Positions 43,350-52,458 of a DNA stretch of 64,000 nucleotides are shown piece by piece. Location: assembly GCA_002438405.1 (NCBI GenBank), contig DJOE01000024.1:5871-69870 (forward strand). Direction: 5' to 3'. The stretch is from Cyanobacteria bacterium UBA6446 (GTDB lineage Bacteria; Cyanobacteriota; Vampirovibrionia; Gastranaerophilales; Gastranaerophilaceae). Position numbers and translations under genes: made by a program. The notes beneath the pieces are model-generated. The model was given only the letters and a program-made list of their open reading frames with translations. It did not search any database and had not been told where the DNA came from. Every line of letters starts with the position of its first letter. Position 1 is the first letter of the stretch.

Positions 43350-44111
43350 TTAAATCTCCTGATTTAAGGTAGTTGTTATAATTGGTCCATCATCAGTTGC
43401 AATTACTGTGTGTTCAAAGTGTGCAGATGGTTTTCCATCTTTCGTACTTACTGTCCAACCATCAGTTTCAGAAACAACAACATCATCACAACCCAAATTC
43501 AACATTGGTTCAATTGCAATAGCCATGTTAGATTTGATTGGAGTGTTATCTCCTACACTGTAATTGAATAAAAATGGGTCTTCATGCATTTCGTGACCAA
43601 CACCATGACCGCCATATTGACGAACAATACCGTAACCCTCACGATTTGCAACAGCTTCGACAGCTTTAGAAATATCATCTAAAACATTTCCTGGGCGCAT
43701 TTGTTCAATTCCTGCATATAAAGATTCTTCAGTTGTTTTCATCAACTTGTCAACTTCCGGAGTTACATTTCCAACTCTGTATGACCAAGCACTGTCACCA
43801 ACCATACCACCATAAGTTGCACCTACATCGATTGCAATGATATCGCCCTCTTTAAGAATAGCTTTTTCTGATGGAATTCCGTGTACGACTTGTTCATTAA
43901 TTGAAGTACAAATACAAGCAGGAAAACCTGAATAACCTAAAAATGTTGGAATTGCACGATTTTCTTTGATTATTTTCATGGCAATTTCATCTAATTCTTT
44001 TGTAGAAATCCCAGGAACAACGACTTCTTTCATCTTTTGGTGAACCAAAGCAACGATGTAACCTGCGTGTTTCATTCTTTTAATTTCATCTCTTGATTTT
44101 CTATTTATCAT
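43350..44111 (-). CDS. map: methionine aminopeptidase, type I
   Basis: Map removes the initiator Met from new proteins. The 253-residue protein is type Ia without N-terminal extension. Motifs: SINEQVVHGIPS (substrate-pocket His), DIIAIDVGATYGGMVGDSAW (metal Asp pair), YGGHGVGHEMHEDP (metal His) and AIEPMLNLG (metal Glu), ending SAHFEHTVIAT with the last metal Glu. AGGAT precedes the ATG. It is divergent from pheT and followed with no gap by the DUF429-like gene. Confidence 0.97.
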   Translation of the reverse strand: MINRKSRDEIKRMKHAGYIVALVHQKMKEVVVPGISTKELDEIAMKIIKENRAIPTFLGYSGFPACICTSINEQVVHGIPSEKAILKEGDIIAIDVGATYGGMVGDSAWSYRVGNVTPEVDKLMKTTEESLYAGIEQMRPGNVLDDISKAVEAVANREGYGIVRQYGGHGVGHEMHEDPFLFNYSVGDNTPIKSNMAIAIEPMLNLGCDDVVVSETDGWTVSTKDGKPSAHFEHTVIATDDGPIITTTLNQEI

Positions 44112-44200
44112 ATTTCTAATCCTACCTTTACCTACATACTAGCACAAAATTGAAACTAAAATCAAATTGTTAATATAGTGTATTTTACATCTTTTTTCTT

Positions 44201-44229
44201 TTGTAATAAGATAAAAGCATAGATAATAT
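44201..44229 (+). promoter_or_regulatory. promoter of pheT
   Basis: TTGTAA (44201-44206), a 17-bp spacer and TAATAT (44224-44229), with GAGGGAAG ahead of the ATG. Confidence 0.55.
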
Positions 44230-44252
44230 TAAATTATGAGGGAAGTAATAAA

Positions 44253-46733
44253 ATGCAAGTATCTTTAAATTGGTTAAATGAATTCGTAGATTTGTCAAAT
44301 ATTGAGGCATCTCAAATCGCACATGAATTGACTATGAGTGGCTTAGAGGTTGAAGCTATTGAAGACGTTAAACCAAGTTTTACAAATATAAAAACTGTTA
44401 AAATCGAAAAAATTGATGCTCACCCAAATTCAGATAGATTACACCTTGTTACTGTTAACACAGGTAGTGGTTTGAAAACAGTTGTTTGTGGTGCGCAAAA
44501 TATTGTAGAAGGTCAAATTGTTCCTTATGCTAGTGTTGGTTCACAAGTTTTGGATAGAAAAACAGGCGAAATGTTTACTTTAACCCCTGCAGTTATCCGT
44601 GGGGTTGAATCACAAGGAATGTTATGTTCTGCAGATGAACTTGGTGTTTCTGATAGAAACTATCAAGAAGAAGATGGCATTTTGATTTTGAACAGAATTT
44701 TCCCTGATGTTCAAATAGGACAAGACGTTAAAGATGTTTTAGGTTTTGAAAAAGATACTGTTCTTGATGTTGCACCAACTGCAAACAGAGGTGACCAAAT
44801 GTCAGTTATCGGTGTTGCCAGAGAATTAAGTTCATTATTCAACACCCCACTAAAATTCAATCCTATTGAATGCACAAAAGATTTATCAACTGACAAATTT
44901 AAAGTTGAGATTAAAGATAAAGATGTTTGCAAATATTATTCAATCGCATTATTGAAAAATATTAAAACAAAACCATCTCCAGATTGGATGAAGAAAAGAC
45001 TTTTGGCATCTGGAGTTCGCTCAATCAACAATGTTGTTGATATCACAAACTATGTAATGCTTGAATATGGTTGCCCTCTTCACGCATTTGATGCTGATAA
45101 ACTTGACGGTTATCTTTGCGTAAGAAGAGCTGAGGAGGGTGAAAAATTAGTTACACTTGACGAAGTTGAAAGAACTCTTACAACTGATTCTGTCTTAATT
45201 GCAACAAAAGATAAAGGGGTTTGTTTAGGCGGTGTTTTCGGTGGTGCTAATTCTGAAATTGATGATAATACAACTTCAATTGCTCTAGAAGCTGCATATT
45301 TCACTCCTGCAACTAACAGAAAATCTGCAAGAAGTGCAGGTTATAGAAGTGAAGCAAGTGCAAGATTTGAACGTGGTATTGATATTGAAGCCGTAAAACC
45401 AGCTTTGATGCGTGCAATGCAATTGTTGATTGAATATGCAGATGCAGAAGTTATCGGAGTTGTTGAAGATGGGGAAAACAAACTTGAACCTATCGAAATC
45501 ACTTTGAGATATGCACAAATTAAAAGAATTTTAGGTTGTGAAATCGCACCGGAAAGATGCATTAATATCTTAGAAAATCTAGGATTTAAAAAATTGGGCG
45601 GAAATGATGCTGCAGCCAAGTTCTTAGTTCCAAGTTTCAGAGCTTATGATGTTACAAGAGAAATTGATTTAATTGAAGAAATTGCAAGAATCAATGGTTA
45701 TGACAAAATTTCTCCGACACTTCCTTCAAAAGCTCAAACTCCAACAATTACATTGGAAGAAAAAGTTATTAATAAAGTAAATGAAATTATGCTATCTGCA
45801 GGTTTGAACGAAATTCAAACAAGTTCACTTATCGGCAAACCATTACTAGACAAGTTCAAAATGACTTATGATGATGAAAATGCAGTTAAAGTTTTGAATG
45901 CTGCAAGTGAAGATTATGCAATGCTTCGTCAAACATTAGCTGCAAGTGTTTTGAACTGTATGAAATATAATTTTGATAATGGTCAGAAAAATTTCTGGGC
46001 TTACGAAATTGGTAAAACATATATCAAAACAGCTCCTGCTGATGAAAAATCAACCGGTGTTAAAGAAACAAGAGTTTTGGAAGGTGTTTTAACAGGCGAA
46101 GTTCAAAATTCTAAATGGCAAGTTAAAACAACTGTTGATTTCTATACTGTTAAAGGTATTTTAGAAAACTTGTTCAATGAGTTAGAAGTTTCAAGAAGAA
46201 TTAAAATTGTTCCTATTGAAAAAACTGAGCTTATCAATACACACAAAGCTCTTCACCCATATCGAACTGCGGTTATTATGTTGTTAGGTAAACGTCCTCT
46301 TCCTATCGGATATTTCGGACAAGTTCACCCAACATTGATTGACAAGTTGAAATTAAATCAAGATGCGTTCTTGTTCAAAGTTGATTTGACAGAATTAATT
46401 GGAGCAGTGAAAGAAACTGTTCCTAGATTCAAACATATTCCTCAATATCCGGAAGTTAGACGTGATATTGCATTCATTATCAATGATGAAGTATCATTTG
46501 ATGATATACAAAAAGTTATCAAAGGTTCTGTTAAACAAAATATTTTCAAAGGTTCTGAAATCTTTGATGTATATCAAGGTGAACATGTTGAAGATGGATT
46601 CAAGAGTGTAGCTTTCAGAATTAAAATGCAAGACGAAAATGCAACTTTGACAGACGAAATCATTGAACAACAGATGACTTCTGTTAGAGAAAAATTACAA
46701 AAAACTTATGCTCAAATTTCATTCAGGGAGTAA
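44253..46733 (+). CDS. pheT: phenylalanyl-tRNA synthetase beta subunit
   Basis: PheT with PheS charges tRNA-Phe. The 826-residue protein starts MQVSLNWLNEFVDLSNIEAS and has the tRNA-binding EMAP-like domain (HPNSDRLHLVTVNTG, CGAQNI), a B3/B4 editing region (RSINNVVDITNYVMLEYGCP, HAFDADKL), the B5 domain, the catalytic-like core (EIDLIEEIARINGYDKI) and a C-terminal FDX-ACB domain (FPEVRRDIAF-like QYPEVRRDIAFIIND). GAGGGAAG precedes the ATG. pheS is not next to it, unlike the usual pheST arrangement. The gene for an exported SH3-like protein follows after 7 bp. Confidence 0.97.
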   Translation: MQVSLNWLNEFVDLSNIEASQIAHELTMSGLEVEAIEDVKPSFTNIKTVKIEKIDAHPNSDRLHLVTVNTGSGLKTVVCGAQNIVEGQIVPYASVGSQVLDRKTGEMFTLTPAVIRGVESQGMLCSADELGVSDRNYQEEDGILILNRIFPDVQIGQDVKDVLGFEKDTVLDVAPTANRGDQMSVIGVARELSSLFNTPLKFNPIECTKDLSTDKFKVEIKDKDVCKYYSIALLKNIKTKPSPDWMKKRLLASGVRSINNVVDITNYVMLEYGCPLHAFDADKLDGYLCVRRAEEGEKLVTLDEVERTLTTDSVLIATKDKGVCLGGVFGGANSEIDDNTTSIALEAAYFTPATNRKSARSAGYRSEASARFERGIDIEAVKPALMRAMQLLIEYADAEVIGVVEDGENKLEPIEITLRYAQIKRILGCEIAPERCINILENLGFKKLGGNDAAAKFLVPSFRAYDVTREIDLIEEIARINGYDKISPTLPSKAQTPTITLEEKVINKVNEIMLSAGLNEIQTSSLIGKPLLDKFKMTYDDENAVKVLNAASEDYAMLRQTLAASVLNCMKYNFDNGQKNFWAYEIGKTYIKTAPADEKSTGVKETRVLEGVLTGEVQNSKWQVKTTVDFYTVKGILENLFNELEVSRRIKIVPIEKTELINTHKALHPYRTAVIMLLGKRPLPIGYFGQVHPTLIDKLKLNQDAFLFKVDLTELIGAVKETVPRFKHIPQYPEVRRDIAFIINDEVSFDDIQKVIKGSVKQNIFKGSEIFDVYQGEHVEDGFKSVAFRIKMQDENATLTDEIIEQQMTSVREKLQKTYAQISFRE

Positions 46734-46740
46734 TTCAATT

Positions 46741-47403
46741 ATGAAAAAATTCATCTTATTATTCTTGTCTGTTTTGACATTAACTTTTGGATTTAACTTT
46801 TGTGAAAAGGTTTATTCTAAAGATGTAATACCGGTAAGACCAAATATTGTAACGGTTAATACTGTTGGTTTGTATCAAGTTGGTAACGATGTTAGAATTT
46901 ACAAAGAACCTAATGAAGAGTCACAAATTCTTTATCGTGTTCGCTGGAATAATGATGAATTTTTCCCAGATACAATTGGGGCAGAAAAGTTTTTTACATT
47001 GTTTTTACCTGCAAAAGAACTTGCACTTGTTAGTGTTGTTGATGTTCTTGATGATTGGGTTGAAATTGTTTATGACAATACAACAGGCAAAACAGGTTGG
47101 ATAAAAAAAGATGACCCATATAAATTTATGACTTGGATTAATTTTTATAATATCTATGGAAAAAAATACGGGTTAAATCTTTTGAAAAGCGCACCGGAAA
47201 CTTGCAAAGACATGAAGTCTTCACCGGAAGATATGGCAAAAACTATTTCTACAATGAATTATCCACAAAAAATCAATTTGAATGTCATTCGTGGAAACTG
47301 GGCTTTAGTTAGTGTTATGGATTTAGATAGAACGCCAAAGACAGGTTATATTCGTTGGAGATCAGATGATGGTGTTCGTTATTTCTTTCCAGATGTAAAA
47401 TAA
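46741..47403 (+). CDS. exported SH3-like domain protein
   Basis: The 220-residue protein has a signal peptide (KKFILLFLSVLTLTFGFNF, cut near residue 26). It then has a segment resembling bacterial SH3 domains (VGNDVRIYKEPNEESQILYR and VSVVDVLDDWVEIVYD, TGKTGWIKKDDP), and a second similar stretch at the end (NVIRGNWALVSVMDLD, KTGYIRW). SH3b domains often bind wall peptides. Start 46741 is chosen over 46708 because it begins the signal peptide and follows AGGGAG within the pheT end. It is probably co-transcribed with pheT. Confidence 0.7.
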   Translation: MKKFILLFLSVLTLTFGFNFCEKVYSKDVIPVRPNIVTVNTVGLYQVGNDVRIYKEPNEESQILYRVRWNNDEFFPDTIGAEKFFTLFLPAKELALVSVVDVLDDWVEIVYDNTTGKTGWIKKDDPYKFMTWINFYNIYGKKYGLNLLKSAPETCKDMKSSPEDMAKTISTMNYPQKINLNVIRGNWALVSVMDLDRTPKTGYIRWRSDDGVRYFFPDVK

Positions 47404-47408
47404 TTTGA

Positions 47409-48020
47409 CTAAATATATTTTTCAATAATTTTTTGAACTTGAATTTGAACTTCATCAATTGATTTTGTAGAATCTACAACTTTAATTCGTTGAGGTTCAA
47501 GTTTTGCAAGCTCTAAATAACCTTGTCTAACTCGATTGAAAAATTCTTTACCGGCACTTTCCATACGGTCTTTTTCAGTACCGATTCTTTGCATTGAGGT
47601 TTCAATATCAACATCAAAAACAAAAGTTAAATCCGGTTTTCTACCATTTGTTGCAATGTCATTTAACTTGTTGATTTGCTCAATATCAAGTCCTCTTCCA
47701 TAACCTTGATATGCAACAGTACTATCTGTGTGTCTATCGCAAAGTACAATTTTGCCTTGTTCAATTGCAGGATTAACAATAATATCAATATTTTGCGCTC
47801 TATCAGCTAAAAACAAAAAAGATTCACATCTGTTTGAAACTTCTCCATCATAATTTAGCAAAATTTTTCTAATATGTTCTCCCAAACCTTTTCCCCCAGG
47901 TTCTCTTGTTAGAACAACTTCAAAACCTTTATTTTCAAGATAAGTTTTTAGCAAATTTAGTTGGGTTGTCTTTCCGCAACCATCTGCTCCCTCAAATGTA
48001 ATAAATAAACCTTTTTGCAT
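47409..48020 (-). CDS. tmk: thymidylate kinase
   Basis: Tmk phosphorylates dTMP to dTDP. The 203-residue protein has FITFEGADGCGKTTQL (P-loop, residues 6-21), the TREPGG motif, RAQNIDIIVNPA, CDRHTDSTVAYQGYGR (DR motif) and the LID region with Arg (RMESAGKEFFNRVRQGYLEL). Length is normal. AAGAGG precedes the ATG and TATAAT lies about 30 bp upstream. It is convergent with the SH3-like gene (5-bp gap) and downstream of rnpB on the same strand, behind rnpB's terminator. Confidence 0.97.
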   Translation of the reverse strand: MQKGLFITFEGADGCGKTTQLNLLKTYLENKGFEVVLTREPGGKGLGEHIRKILLNYDGEVSNRCESFLFLADRAQNIDIIVNPAIEQGKIVLCDRHTDSTVAYQGYGRGLDIEQINKLNDIATNGRKPDLTFVFDVDIETSMQRIGTEKDRMESAGKEFFNRVRQGYLELAKLEPQRIKVVDSTKSIDEVQIQVQKIIEKYI

Positions 48021-48054
48021 ATAAACCTCTTCTTTTTTGATTAATTATAACGTA

Positions 48055-48086
48055 AAAAAACGAACCGTGGAACCGATTCGTTTTTT
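48055..48086 (-). terminator. intrinsic terminator of rnpB
   Basis: A 10-bp stem AAAAAACGAA/TTCGTTTTTT (48055-48064 with 48077-48086), extended inward by two more pairs, symmetric A/T tracts. It ends rnpB just before the tmk promoter. Confidence 0.75.
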
Positions 48087-48092
48087 ATAAAA

Positions 48093-48443
48093 GATAAAGC
48101 AGCCCATAAGCCGTGTTCTGTTTTAGATAATCATCTGTCTGGTATTAGGATTACTCCTAATCTCTAGCGATTTTTCCGAAGATGGCGAACAACCTTAGCC
48201 TTCGATTCAATCTTGCATCTGACCGGGGTTTACCTAGCTGATACCTTCCGATATCACTGGTGAAGCTCTTAACTCACCGTTGCACCATCGCCTGTGATAA
48301 AAAATTATCCATCGGCAGTCATCATTTCTGTGGCACTATCCACCGACTCACATCGTCCGGAGTTTCTCCGGCGGCCTGTTCTTAGATGCACGGACTTTCC
48401 TCACTTGTAATAATTACAAGCGCGATTATCCGACTACTTTATC
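48093..48443 (-). ncRNA. rnpB: RNase P RNA (bacterial type A)
   Basis: The minus strand carries the universally conserved GAGGAAAGTCCGTGC near the 5' end and ACAGAACACGGCTTATG near the 3' end, plus the GAGTCGGTGGATAGTGCCACAG and GGTAAACCCCGG regions of the catalytic domain. P1 is visible as GATAAAGTAGTC pairing with GGCTGCTTTATC, which sets the ends and gives about 351 nt. The RNA is the catalytic part of RNase P, which matures tRNA 5' ends. Its 5' end lies only 2 bp from the stop of the prepilin gene on the same strand. Confidence 0.95.
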
Positions 48444-48445
48444 CG

Positions 48446-49144
48446 TTATTCTGTTACGTCTTTGTTGATTTTGATTGCGCTTTGCGCCCAACTATCAGAA
48501 ACAGTAATTTTTCCGTCTTCATATATTTTCATTGTGAAACGGTCAAAACCACTAGTTCTCGCTGCACATTTATCAGAATCTTCAAGTGTTGCTCCATCAC
48601 CTAAATCTACATTAGAAGTTGTTGCCTGTCCACAATTCGGAGCATCTGAACCATTAACATCGACAACCAATGTTGCAGCCGCAGTGGTGGTTGCTTTACT
48701 GTTAAATCCACTATCGCTCAACTTCCAGTTCATTCCATCTTTTGTAGAAAAAGAACCTCCACCAGAGGCAATATTTGTACTATTTGTATCTAGCTTATCA
48801 ACAAAAAGAGTTGCGAATTTTAAACTAGCATCGCCCTCTGTGTCAATTGTATTAGTTTTTTCACTTCCACCCCAAAGAGTACAATTTGAATATCCATATC
48901 CATCATCAAAACCCAGTCTTTTATCCGCTGTTGTTGCAGATGATTTATCTGGATAACAAGCTTCATCATTAATGATATCAGCAACTACGCTTTGTACCAT
49001 GTAATAAGCTCTTTTTGCCATCATTGTATTTTGGTTAGGCATTAAGTTGAAAATAACCGGCAATAAAATTGCACATAAAATACCAATAACACCAAGTGCA
49101 ATAAGCAATTCAGACAAAGTAAATGCATTATTAAATTTTTTCAT
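48446..49144 (-). CDS. type IV prepilin-like / pseudopilin protein
   Basis: The 232-residue protein has a prepilin signal: MKKFNN, then AFTLSELLIALGVIGILCAI, giving cleavage after Ala with Phe +1 and Glu +5. The soluble domain is Ser/Thr/Asp-rich with several Cys (CYPDKSS, CTLWGG, CGQATTS, KCAARTSG) and a conserved VVDVNGSDAPN motif resembling the DVNG segment of the prepilin at 3649-4398 (IDVNGRKGPN). AGGAAAG precedes the ATG and a strong promoter lies upstream. rnpB follows 2 bp after the stop. Confidence 0.88.
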   Translation of the reverse strand: MKKFNNAFTLSELLIALGVIGILCAILLPVIFNLMPNQNTMMAKRAYYMVQSVVADIINDEACYPDKSSATTADKRLGFDDGYGYSNCTLWGGSEKTNTIDTEGDASLKFATLFVDKLDTNSTNIASGGGSFSTKDGMNWKLSDSGFNSKATTTAAATLVVDVNGSDAPNCGQATTSNVDLGDGATLEDSDKCAARTSGFDRFTMKIYEDGKITVSDSWAQSAIKINKDVTE

Positions 49145-49180
49145 TCCAATCTTTCCTCAATTACTCTTAAATATATATAC

Positions 49181-49209
49181 ATTATACCATATCGTATTGA
49201 ATTTTTCAA
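49181..49209 (-). promoter_or_regulatory. sigma70-type promoter of the prepilin gene
   Basis: On the minus strand TTGAAA (49209-49204), a 17-bp spacer and perfect TATAAT (49186-49181). A small palindrome TATTGAA/TTCAATA (49195-49211) overlaps the -35. Confidence 0.75.
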
Positions 49210-49413
49210 TATAATGTGTTATGATAGTAGTAGTGTAACCGTTTAAAAAAGAGGAAAATAAATCGTTTAGAATGTAAAATTTTGTTTACATAGTAGCAAA
49301 ATAATTCATTCAGATGAGTTAATATCATATCACGTCCTTTATAATGTGTAGGAAAATAAACACGGATATTTGAGTGTAGAAGCTCGAATAAACACGAAAA
49401 AGCGAGAAGAATT

Positions 49414-49794
49414 ATGGTCGATAACAGATCTGCAGGATTCTTTGGTATTGGAGGCTCATTCAACTTCAAGAGTGGCGACATATCAGGAACAGCAGCAAAA
49501 ATGCAAGATGATAAAATGGGTCAAGGCGGTGAATATTTTTCACAACGTGGTAACCAAGAGGAAGAACAAACTCCTGCCCAACAATATACAGACCAAAGTG
49601 CTGTACTGCGTGCTACTTTGAATTCACTTGCGATGATGAATGTTGCAAATGTTATCAACTCCAAAAAGCATAAGCGGGTAATGGACGAAGAAGATAAAAT
49701 TACCGAAGATTTAAAAGAAATTTTACGTTTAAAGAAAATGCAAACTCGTCAACAACAAAAACACAATGACGAAGATGGTCTTGAAAAATATTAG
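49414..49794 (+). CDS. small hypothetical protein
   Basis: A 126-residue soluble protein that I do not recognise. The N-terminus is Gly/Ser-rich (FFGIGGSFNFKSGDISGT), the middle is acidic and Gln-rich (NQEEEQTPAQQYTDQ), and the end is helical and highly charged (DEEDKITEDLKEILRLKKMQ). GAAGAA precedes the ATG. It is convergent with the methyltransferase gene, 6 bp apart. The 270-bp region upstream holds the divergent prepilin promoter and several short palindromes, but no other gene. Confidence 0.55.
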   Translation: MVDNRSAGFFGIGGSFNFKSGDISGTAAKMQDDKMGQGGEYFSQRGNQEEEQTPAQQYTDQSAVLRATLNSLAMMNVANVINSKKHKRVMDEEDKITEDLKEILRLKKMQTRQQQKHNDEDGLEKY

Positions 49795-49800
49795 ATAATG

Positions 49801-50469
49801 TTATTTTTCAACAATTTGTGCTGAAATTGTACCAAATAAAAAACTGCATTTTTTTACATATTTAAACCCTTGTTTTTCAAATTCTCTTATGAGCTCATCT
49901 GGTTCTGGGAATTCTTTTTTTGATGTTAAAAGATATTCATAACTTTGTGATTCTTTTTTTAAGAGTTTAACTTCTAATGGCACAATAAAATCAAAAATTT
50001 TACTGATAAAATTATGCTCCCCAAAATCAAGTTGTAAAAATTTTCCACCTTTTTTCAACACTTTATAAATTTCAGAAATCGCTTTATCTCGGTTTTCAAT
50101 ATTTCTCAAACCAAATCCCATTGTCACATAGTCAAATTCACCGTTTTCAAATGGCAAATCCGTACAATTTCCTTGCATAAAAACACCTAACGGATTTTTA
50201 ATTTTTGCAAGTTTTATCATTTTTTCTGAAATATCAAATCCGATAACTCTTGCTCTTGGATAAAATTTTGAAATAATTTTAGTAAAATCTCCTGTTCCGC
50301 AGCACAAATCAAGAATCATTGTACGTGGTTCAATTTTTAATTCTTTTATTGCTAAAAACTTTATTACATAATGCATACCAAATGAAATTACATTGTTCAT
50401 AAAGTCATAATATGAAGAGATTTCATCAAACATATTTTTTATTTTTTCGGGATTTTTATTAATGCTCAT
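49801..50469 (-). CDS. menG: demethylmenaquinone methyltransferase (MenG/UbiE family)
   Basis: The enzyme adds a methyl group in the last step of menaquinone synthesis. The 222-residue SAM-dependent methyltransferase shows IKNMFDEISSYYDFMNNVIS, ILDLCCGTGDFTKIIS (SAM motif I), VIGFDISEKMIKLA, TMGFGLRNIENRDKAISEIY (family signature) and KGGKFLQLDFGE. UbiE and MenG are the same family; the quinone in this organism is not known from the sequence, and menaquinone is assumed. It is divergent from the DUF4127 gene. Confidence 0.9.
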   Translation of the reverse strand: MSINKNPEKIKNMFDEISSYYDFMNNVISFGMHYVIKFLAIKELKIEPRTMILDLCCGTGDFTKIISKFYPRARVIGFDISEKMIKLAKIKNPLGVFMQGNCTDLPFENGEFDYVTMGFGLRNIENRDKAISEIYKVLKKGGKFLQLDFGEHNFISKIFDFIVPLEVKLLKKESQSYEYLLTSKKEFPEPDELIREFEKQGFKYVKKCSFLFGTISAQIVEK

Positions 50470-50517
50470 AATTTTTCCATTTACTTAAATCTTCTTTTTA
50501 ATTACAATAATTATATT

Positions 50518-51864
50518 ATGAAAATCGCATTCGTACCAATAGATAATCGTCCGGTTTGTTATTCTTTGCCAAAACTTATTGCAGGCATAGATTCTTCAAT
50601 CGAATTTTATATACCCAAAAGAGAGTTACTCGGAGATTTAACTCATAGTGCCAATATTGACGGATTGTTTCAGTGGTTAATGGAACTTCCAAAACTTGAT
50701 GCAATTGTTTTGTCACTTGATACAGTTGCTTATGGAGGGTTAATTCCATCAAGAAGATGCCCTGAAACTTTTGAACAAATAAAAAAAAGAATTGAAATTT
50801 TGAGAGAAATTCTTGAAGATAAAAGTTGCAAAGTTTATGCTTTTTCGAGCATTATGAGAATTTCAAATAACAATATTAATGAGGAAGAAAAAGAATATTG
50901 GTCTCAATGGGGCAAAAAGATTTTTGAATACTCTTATAATGTTCACAAATCCGGTCGAAATGGTTGTAAAATTCATGACATTCCAAGCGATGTTTTAGAT
51001 GATTATATTGAAACCCGCCGTAGAAATTTTGAAATTAACAAAATCTACTACCAATGGCAAAAACAAGGTGTTTTTGACACTTTGGTATTTTCAAAAGACG
51101 ATTGCGCAGAATACGGTTTCAATGTTCAAGAAGCTCAATTTTTAGAAAAAATGGGAGCATTCACAAAAACCGGAGCAGATGAAATTCCATTGAGCTTACT
51201 TGCTCGAGCAATTAAAGGTGATGTAAAAATTTGTCCCGTATTTTTAGCTCCAGAACATAAAAACTTAATTTCAAATTATGAAGATATTTCTATTGAAAAA
51301 TCTGTATTAGGACAAATTGATTTGTGTGGTTGCAAAGCCGTTAAAACACAAGAAGAAGCAGATATCATTCTCTATATAAACAATTTCAAAGACCACCAAG
51401 GCGAAATTGTCATGAAAGTTGATACAGAACACTTTAATTCTAAATTTGTTACACCAAATTCTCCATATATGATTGCAGATGTCAGATTCGCAAATGGATC
51501 AGATAATGGGTTTGTTAAAGCTTTTTTTGAAAATAAAATTGATGATAAAAATTTCTTTGGATATTCTGCGTGGAATACATCTGCCAATACTTTGGGAAGT
51601 TTAATCTGTGGAGCTAAAGTTAAGTTTTTAGCAAAAAATTATAACAAAGAAAATTTTGAAACTTTGGGTATAATCAGATTTTTAGATGATTGGGCTTATC
51701 AAGCTAATATGCGCCAAAATCTTTCAAATCCTGATATTGAAAAACTAACAAATGGAATGAAAAAATTTGAAGAAATTATTGAGCAGATTTATAATCAAAA
51801 GATAAATGCAAAATATAAATTTCCATGGAATAGATTGTTTGAGGTAGAAGTTGAACTTAATTGA
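50518..51864 (+). CDS. DUF4127 family protein
   Basis: The 448-residue protein opens with the family signature MKIAFVPIDNRPVCY, followed by the IVLSLDTVAYGGLIPSRRCP segment, RISNNNINEEE and a C-terminal domain with YSAWNTSANTLGSLICGAKV. DUF4127 proteins occur in Firmicutes and relatives; no activity is proven, although the fold and conserved Asp/His residues suggest an enzyme. No ribosome site is present; TTTACT (50480-50485) and TACAAT (50503-50508) put the transcription start within a few bases of the ATG. The MntP-like gene overlaps its 3' end by 14 bp. Confidence 0.85.
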   Translation: MKIAFVPIDNRPVCYSLPKLIAGIDSSIEFYIPKRELLGDLTHSANIDGLFQWLMELPKLDAIVLSLDTVAYGGLIPSRRCPETFEQIKKRIEILREILEDKSCKVYAFSSIMRISNNNINEEEKEYWSQWGKKIFEYSYNVHKSGRNGCKIHDIPSDVLDDYIETRRRNFEINKIYYQWQKQGVFDTLVFSKDDCAEYGFNVQEAQFLEKMGAFTKTGADEIPLSLLARAIKGDVKICPVFLAPEHKNLISNYEDISIEKSVLGQIDLCGCKAVKTQEEADIILYINNFKDHQGEIVMKVDTEHFNSKFVTPNSPYMIADVRFANGSDNGFVKAFFENKIDDKNFFGYSAWNTSANTLGSLICGAKVKFLAKNYNKENFETLGIIRFLDDWAYQANMRQNLSNPDIEKLTNGMKKFEEIIEQIYNQKINAKYKFPWNRLFEVEVELN

Positions 51865-52393
51865 TTTAATATTACTTGCCGTGGCATTAGGAATAGACTG
51901 TTTAGTAGTATCTTTTTCTCAAGGATTAATTTTTACAACAAACAGAACAAAAAATTCTTTTAATTTAGCTCTAACAATGGGATTATTTCAAGGATTGATG
52001 CCCGTAATCGGCTACATTGGAACAAACTCCCTTGCAAAACTTTTAGCTCCATATAGCAAGTGGATAGTTTTTGGAATTTTTCTTGTTTTAGGTTTGAAAT
52101 TCATTATAGAAGCATTTCAACCAAAAGAAGATGAAGTTGAGTGTATCGGCTTCAAATGTTTGATGAGCTTAGGACTTGCCACAAGTATTGACGCATTAGT
52201 ATCCGGAGCATCTATTAGATTAACTCATACAAACCTTTTATTATCTGTAACTTTAATTGGTTTAGCATCATTTTTAATGTCAGTTATTGGTTTTTGGAGT
52301 GGAAATTCTTTGAAGAATCTTCCGTCTAAGTATCTTGAAATTGCAGGCGGTGTGATTTTAATTCTTCTTGCCATAAAATCTATTATTCTTTAA
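51851..52393 (+). CDS. MntP-like manganese efflux pump family protein
   Basis: The 180-residue protein has six predicted membrane helices and the MntP pattern of two related halves, each with a conserved Asp: LLAVALGIDCLVVSFSQGL and SLGLATSIDALVSGASI. MntP exports Mn2+. Here the ions are not certain, and no Mn riboswitch is seen upstream. The start is a TTG at 51851, preceded by GAGGT within the DUF4127 gene; the first available ATG would remove the first helix. It is coupled to the DUF4127 gene. Confidence 0.82.
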   Translation: MNLIDLILLAVALGIDCLVVSFSQGLIFTTNRTKNSFNLALTMGLFQGLMPVIGYIGTNSLAKLLAPYSKWIVFGIFLVLGLKFIIEAFQPKEDEVECIGFKCLMSLGLATSIDALVSGASIRLTHTNLLLSVTLIGLASFLMSVIGFWSGNSLKNLPSKYLEIAGGVILILLAIKSIIL

Positions 52394-52458
52394 TCAGGCA
52401 ATTTTTAAGACTAAAAATACTTTATATATATGTAGGTTGAATTATAAAGGAAAGTTTT

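Noticed and set aside
49206..49481. Minus-strand reading frame across the region upstream of the 126-residue protein
   Set aside because: It overlaps the promoter of the prepilin gene and the start of the plus-strand gene, and its composition is not protein-like.
49370..49621. Plus-strand 83-codon frame overlapping the 126-residue protein
   Set aside because: A different frame of the same region; the frame from 49414 has a better ribosome site and more protein-like composition.
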